Shown here in pieces: positions 5,428 through 7,841 of a stretch of DNA of 7,841 bases. The notes under the pieces were generated by a model. The model worked only from the letters and a program-made list of their open reading frames with translations. It ran no database searches and had not been told where the DNA came from. The stretch comes from a bacterium. Its GTDB lineage: Bacteria > Babelota > Babeliae > Babelales > JABDEC01. Both the position numbers and the translations under genes were made by a program. The DNA lies in contig CANKVQ010000021.1 of assembly GCA_947486885.1 (NCBI GenBank), positions 1 to 7,841 on the forward strand, written 5' to 3'. Numbering within the stretch: position 1 is the first letter of the stretch; every line of letters starts with the position of its first letter.

Positions 5428-7815
5428 ATGAAATTATCGATTGCCTGGATTTTTGAACATATTAAAGCTGTTGATTGGCATAAAATTAATTTAATAGAGC
5501 TGGTGACTAAGTTTAATCAAGTTACGGCTGAAATTGAAAGCTGTGAAAATTTAAAATTAAATCCAGTTAATTTTACATTAATTGAAATTTTAGCTGAAAA
5601 TAAATTTTTCAGTGCTGAATTAAATCTAAATTTAGATTTACCTGCGAGAGCTAATCTTAAAGTTGGTGAATTGTATCTAGCTTGTAAAAATAATAATAAT
5701 AAATATAACTGGGCGAGTTTAACTGATTTAGGCAGCACTAAAGACGGGTTGCTAACTACTATCAGTTGCGCAGAAAATTTACGAACTGGTAGTTGGAAAA
5801 ATAAGATTATTTGGCAAGATGCTGTTTTAGTAATCGATAATAAATCGATTACCCATAGACCAGATTTATGGGGGCACCGTGGGATAGCCCGCGAAATCGC
5901 TGCGATTTATGATTTCGAATTAAAAGATTTAAGCGAATTTGTAACTAAAATTCCAATAGCTCAAGTGAATTCAGAAGATTTAGAGCTGGTAACTGGTTGT
6001 CAGAAATTTAGTAGTTACTTAATTAACCACACTGATAATCCAGCGACAGATTTAAATCAAGCTTTTATGTTGGCCAGATTAGATCAAAAGCCTATTAAAT
6101 TATTGGTCGATTTAACTAATTACGTGATGTTAGATTTAGGCCAGCCGATGCACGCTTTTGATGCTGATAAATTAATTTCAAATAGTGTGGGAGTGCGTTA
6201 TGCGCATGCAGGGGAGCAGCTTGAGTTACTAGATGACCAAAAAATTAGTTTAGTAAATACAGATTTAGTAGTTACGTCTGGTGATCAGCCGGTGTCGTTA
6301 GCTGCGATTATGGGCGGTAAAAATTCTGCGATTAGCAATACCACTAGTCGAGTGTTATTAGAAGCCGCTAATTTTGATGCTGGAGTGATTAGGCGTACAG
6401 CAGTGCGTTTGAAGTTGCGTACTGAAGCTTCAGCTAGATTCGAAAAAAGTTTAGCCCCTGAACAAACTGAACTAGCCATCGAGCGTTATTTAAAATTATT
6501 ACTAGATTTAAAGATTAATTATCAGGCAGCTAAATTTATTAACACGAATAGTAATAATTATAATAATAGTACGCATGAAATTAACTTAGATAATCGAGTA
6601 ATTGAAGTTGCGCATGATTTTATTGAGCAGCGCTTAGGTCTTAAACTTAAGCCAGAATTTATCGCAAATATTTTAACTAAATTAGGTTTTAATATTACCC
6701 AAAAATTAGTTGCGCCTGAAAATATTTTAACTTATATGATCACAGTACCAAGTTATCGTGTACTTAAAGATATTAGTTTGCCTGAAGATATTGTCGAAGA
6801 AGTGGGTCGTTTTTATGGTTATGGTAATATTCCGGCACAATTACCAAGTAAAGCACTAATCCCATTTAATAATTCTCGGGTTTATAATTTACGTAAAATT
6901 AAACAGCTGTTAGCTACAACTGGCCAGATGCATGAAGTTAATAGTTATCCATTTTTTGATGAACAGTTTTTGCGTGAATTACAATGGCAGCCATTAGATA
7001 AAACTTATGTTCAAGTTGACAGTCCAGTTTCGGAAAACTGGTATAGATTAGTGACTTCATTAGTGCCGCATTTAATTAAAAGTGTTTATCAAAATTTAAA
7101 TACTGGTGTCGATTATTTTAATTTTTTCGAATGTAATAAAACCTGGATATTAGAGACCCAACAAAGAGCACAAGAAAATTTTAGTTTAGCTGGAATAATA
7201 GCGACTACTAAAATTAATCGCAGGAGTCTTAATAATAATGGTTTTTATGAACTTAAAAATATTTTAACTCAGTTATTTAAGCTTCTAAAATTAGAAATTA
7301 GCTGGGAATTAATTAAAACAAGCGAGTTAGATAACATACCAGTTTGGTATGACCCAGTCCAAACTGCTGTGCTGGTACATAATACTAATAATAATAATTA
7401 TAAGATTGGTTTAGTTGGTAAATTAAATGCTAAATTTTGGGCTAATTTAGCTGATACTGAGTTAGATGGCTTGATATTTGAATTAGATCTCGATTATTTA
7501 TTAAACTATATTGCTCCAATTGAAAAATTTGTGCCCATTTCTAAGTATCAAATAAATTATCTAGATGTAACTGTTTTAGTGGCTCAAGTTTTAACTATGG
7601 CACAGCTAATTCGAACAATTAAAACTGCGCATGATCTAATATTCTCTGTTGAGCTAATCGATAATTTTACTAAATCAGAATGGCAGGGGCAGCAAGCTTT
7701 AACTTTTAGATATAAGTTTTTAGATCCGCAAAAAACTTTAATAAAAGCCGAAATTGAACAAATACAGTTGCAAGTTACTAATGCGCTGAAAAATCTGGGC
7801 GTCGAAATTAGATAA
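5428..7815 (+). CDS. pheT: Phenylalanine--tRNA ligase beta subunit
   Basis: PheT pairs with PheS as an alpha2beta2 enzyme that charges tRNA-Phe; the beta chain binds tRNA and edits mischarged Tyr-tRNA-Phe. Its 795 residues equal the E. coli length. Seen: N-terminal helix MKLSIAWIFEHI; a divergent region at about 45-150 where the tRNA-binding OB domain should lie; DNKSITHRPDLWGHRGIARE at 137-156; the B3/B4 editing domain at about 195-365 with GQPMHAFD (238-245), AAIMGG (292-297) and RTEASARFEKSL (331-342); the B5 domain at about 385-470 (VPSYRVLKDI, PEDIVEEVGRFYGYGNIP); a catalytic-like core at 480-695; and the C-terminal FDX-ACB domain at 702-795 (SKYQINYLDVTVLV to TLIKAEI). Asn-rich runs occur at 88-91, 373-380 and 652-657. 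pheS is not next to it, unlike the common pheS-pheT order; murB lies upstream and a possible new gene starts 4 bases after the stop. Confidence 0.97.
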   Translation: MKLSIAWIFEHIKAVDWHKINLIELVTKFNQVTAEIESCENLKLNPVNFTLIEILAENKFFSAELNLNLDLPARANLKVGELYLACKNNNNKYNWASLTDLGSTKDGLLTTISCAENLRTGSWKNKIIWQDAVLVIDNKSITHRPDLWGHRGIAREIAAIYDFELKDLSEFVTKIPIAQVNSEDLELVTGCQKFSSYLINHTDNPATDLNQAFMLARLDQKPIKLLVDLTNYVMLDLGQPMHAFDADKLISNSVGVRYAHAGEQLELLDDQKISLVNTDLVVTSGDQPVSLAAIMGGKNSAISNTTSRVLLEAANFDAGVIRRTAVRLKLRTEASARFEKSLAPEQTELAIERYLKLLLDLKINYQAAKFINTNSNNYNNSTHEINLDNRVIEVAHDFIEQRLGLKLKPEFIANILTKLGFNITQKLVAPENILTYMITVPSYRVLKDISLPEDIVEEVGRFYGYGNIPAQLPSKALIPFNNSRVYNLRKIKQLLATTGQMHEVNSYPFFDEQFLRELQWQPLDKTYVQVDSPVSENWYRLVTSLVPHLIKSVYQNLNTGVDYFNFFECNKTWILETQQRAQENFSLAGIIATTKINRRSLNNNGFYELKNILTQLFKLLKLEISWELIKTSELDNIPVWYDPVQTAVLVHNTNNNNYKIGLVGKLNAKFWANLADTELDGLIFELDLDYLLNYIAPIEKFVPISKYQINYLDVTVLVAQVLTMAQLIRTIKTAHDLIFSVELIDNFTKSEWQGQQALTFRYKFLDPQKTLIKAEIEQIQLQVTNALKNLGVEIR
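5621..5640. repeat. Perfect 20-bp palindrome inside pheT
   Basis: The arms are TAAATCTAAA and TTTAGATTTA with no spacer, a perfect self-complementary site. It encodes the alternating segment LNLNLDL (residues 65-71) of the divergent N-terminal region, which may be enough to explain it. Confidence 0.5.
5830..5852 (+). repeat. Perfect 9-bp hairpin inside pheT
   Basis: Arms GTAATCGAT (5830-5838) and ATCGATTAC (5844-5852) enclose the loop AATAA. It falls in the codons for VIDNKSIT, a conserved protein segment, so codon choice rather than function may account for it. There is no T-run after it. Confidence 0.45.
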
Positions 7816-7819
7816 TTTC

Positions 7820-7841
7820 ATGAAAGTAATTAAAAATATCA
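7820..7841 (+). CDS. Possible start of the next gene, cut by window edge
   Basis: Four bases after the pheT stop, an ATG opens MKVIKNI and continues to the edge. Tight spacing and the same strand fit an operon, and the basic then hydrophobic start is plausible. Only seven codons are visible and no Shine-Dalgarno is seen, so this is a weak call with no functional guess. Confidence 0.3.

Noticed and set aside
5689..5703. AAT triplet run in pheT as a microsatellite or phase-variable tract.
   Set aside because: It encodes four Asn in frame, similar Asn runs occur elsewhere in the protein, and a triplet repeat would not switch the frame.

Overview
The window is low-GC bacterial DNA (about one third G+C by eye, TTA-dominated leucine codons, all six visible stop codons TAA) that is densely packed with housekeeping genes for RNA modification, translation and cell-wall synthesis. 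Peptidoglycan synthesis (MurB) plus uptake of a queuosine precursor, with no synthesis genes in view, fits a reduced, host-dependent Gram-negative-type lineage. My tentative guess, from the style of PheT, MurB and Tgt, is Candidatus Dependentiae (TM6) or a Chlamydiae-like group; nothing here proves the taxon.

Layout: (1) 1-457, minus strand: N-terminal part of a SpoU/TrmH-family RNA methyltransferase that runs off the left edge. (2) 576-1499, plus strand: a predicted secreted protein of 307 residues with a clear signal peptide, a strong ribosome binding site, unusually GC-rich coding sequence and no recognisable family; this is the least explained item in the window. (3) 3258-1444, minus strand: a two-gene unit yhhQ-tgt for queuosine precursor uptake and insertion into tRNA. 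The end of tgt overlaps the end of the secreted-protein gene tail to tail by 56 bp. (4) 3434-5304, plus strand: trhO, for wobble uridine hydroxylation, overlapping murB by 82 bp. (5) 5428-7815, plus strand: pheT, followed 4 bases later by a possible start of another gene cut by the right edge.

Functional theme: YhhQ, Tgt and TrhO all serve nucleotide 34 (the wobble base) of tRNAs, and yhhQ-tgt and trhO diverge from one 175-bp intergenic region. PheT charges tRNA-Phe and the SpoU protein probably methylates rRNA or tRNA. MurB stands apart functionally but is translationally tied to trhO. The Tgt base-binding pocket departs from the classical preQ1 type at three positions, which together with the linked transporter suggests salvage of queuine or another late precursor. 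MurB has an aspartate where the textbook enzyme has a catalytic-site arginine. No CRISPR array, insertion sequence, tRNA, rRNA or convincing intrinsic terminator was seen, and I did not find a clear new multi-gene system.
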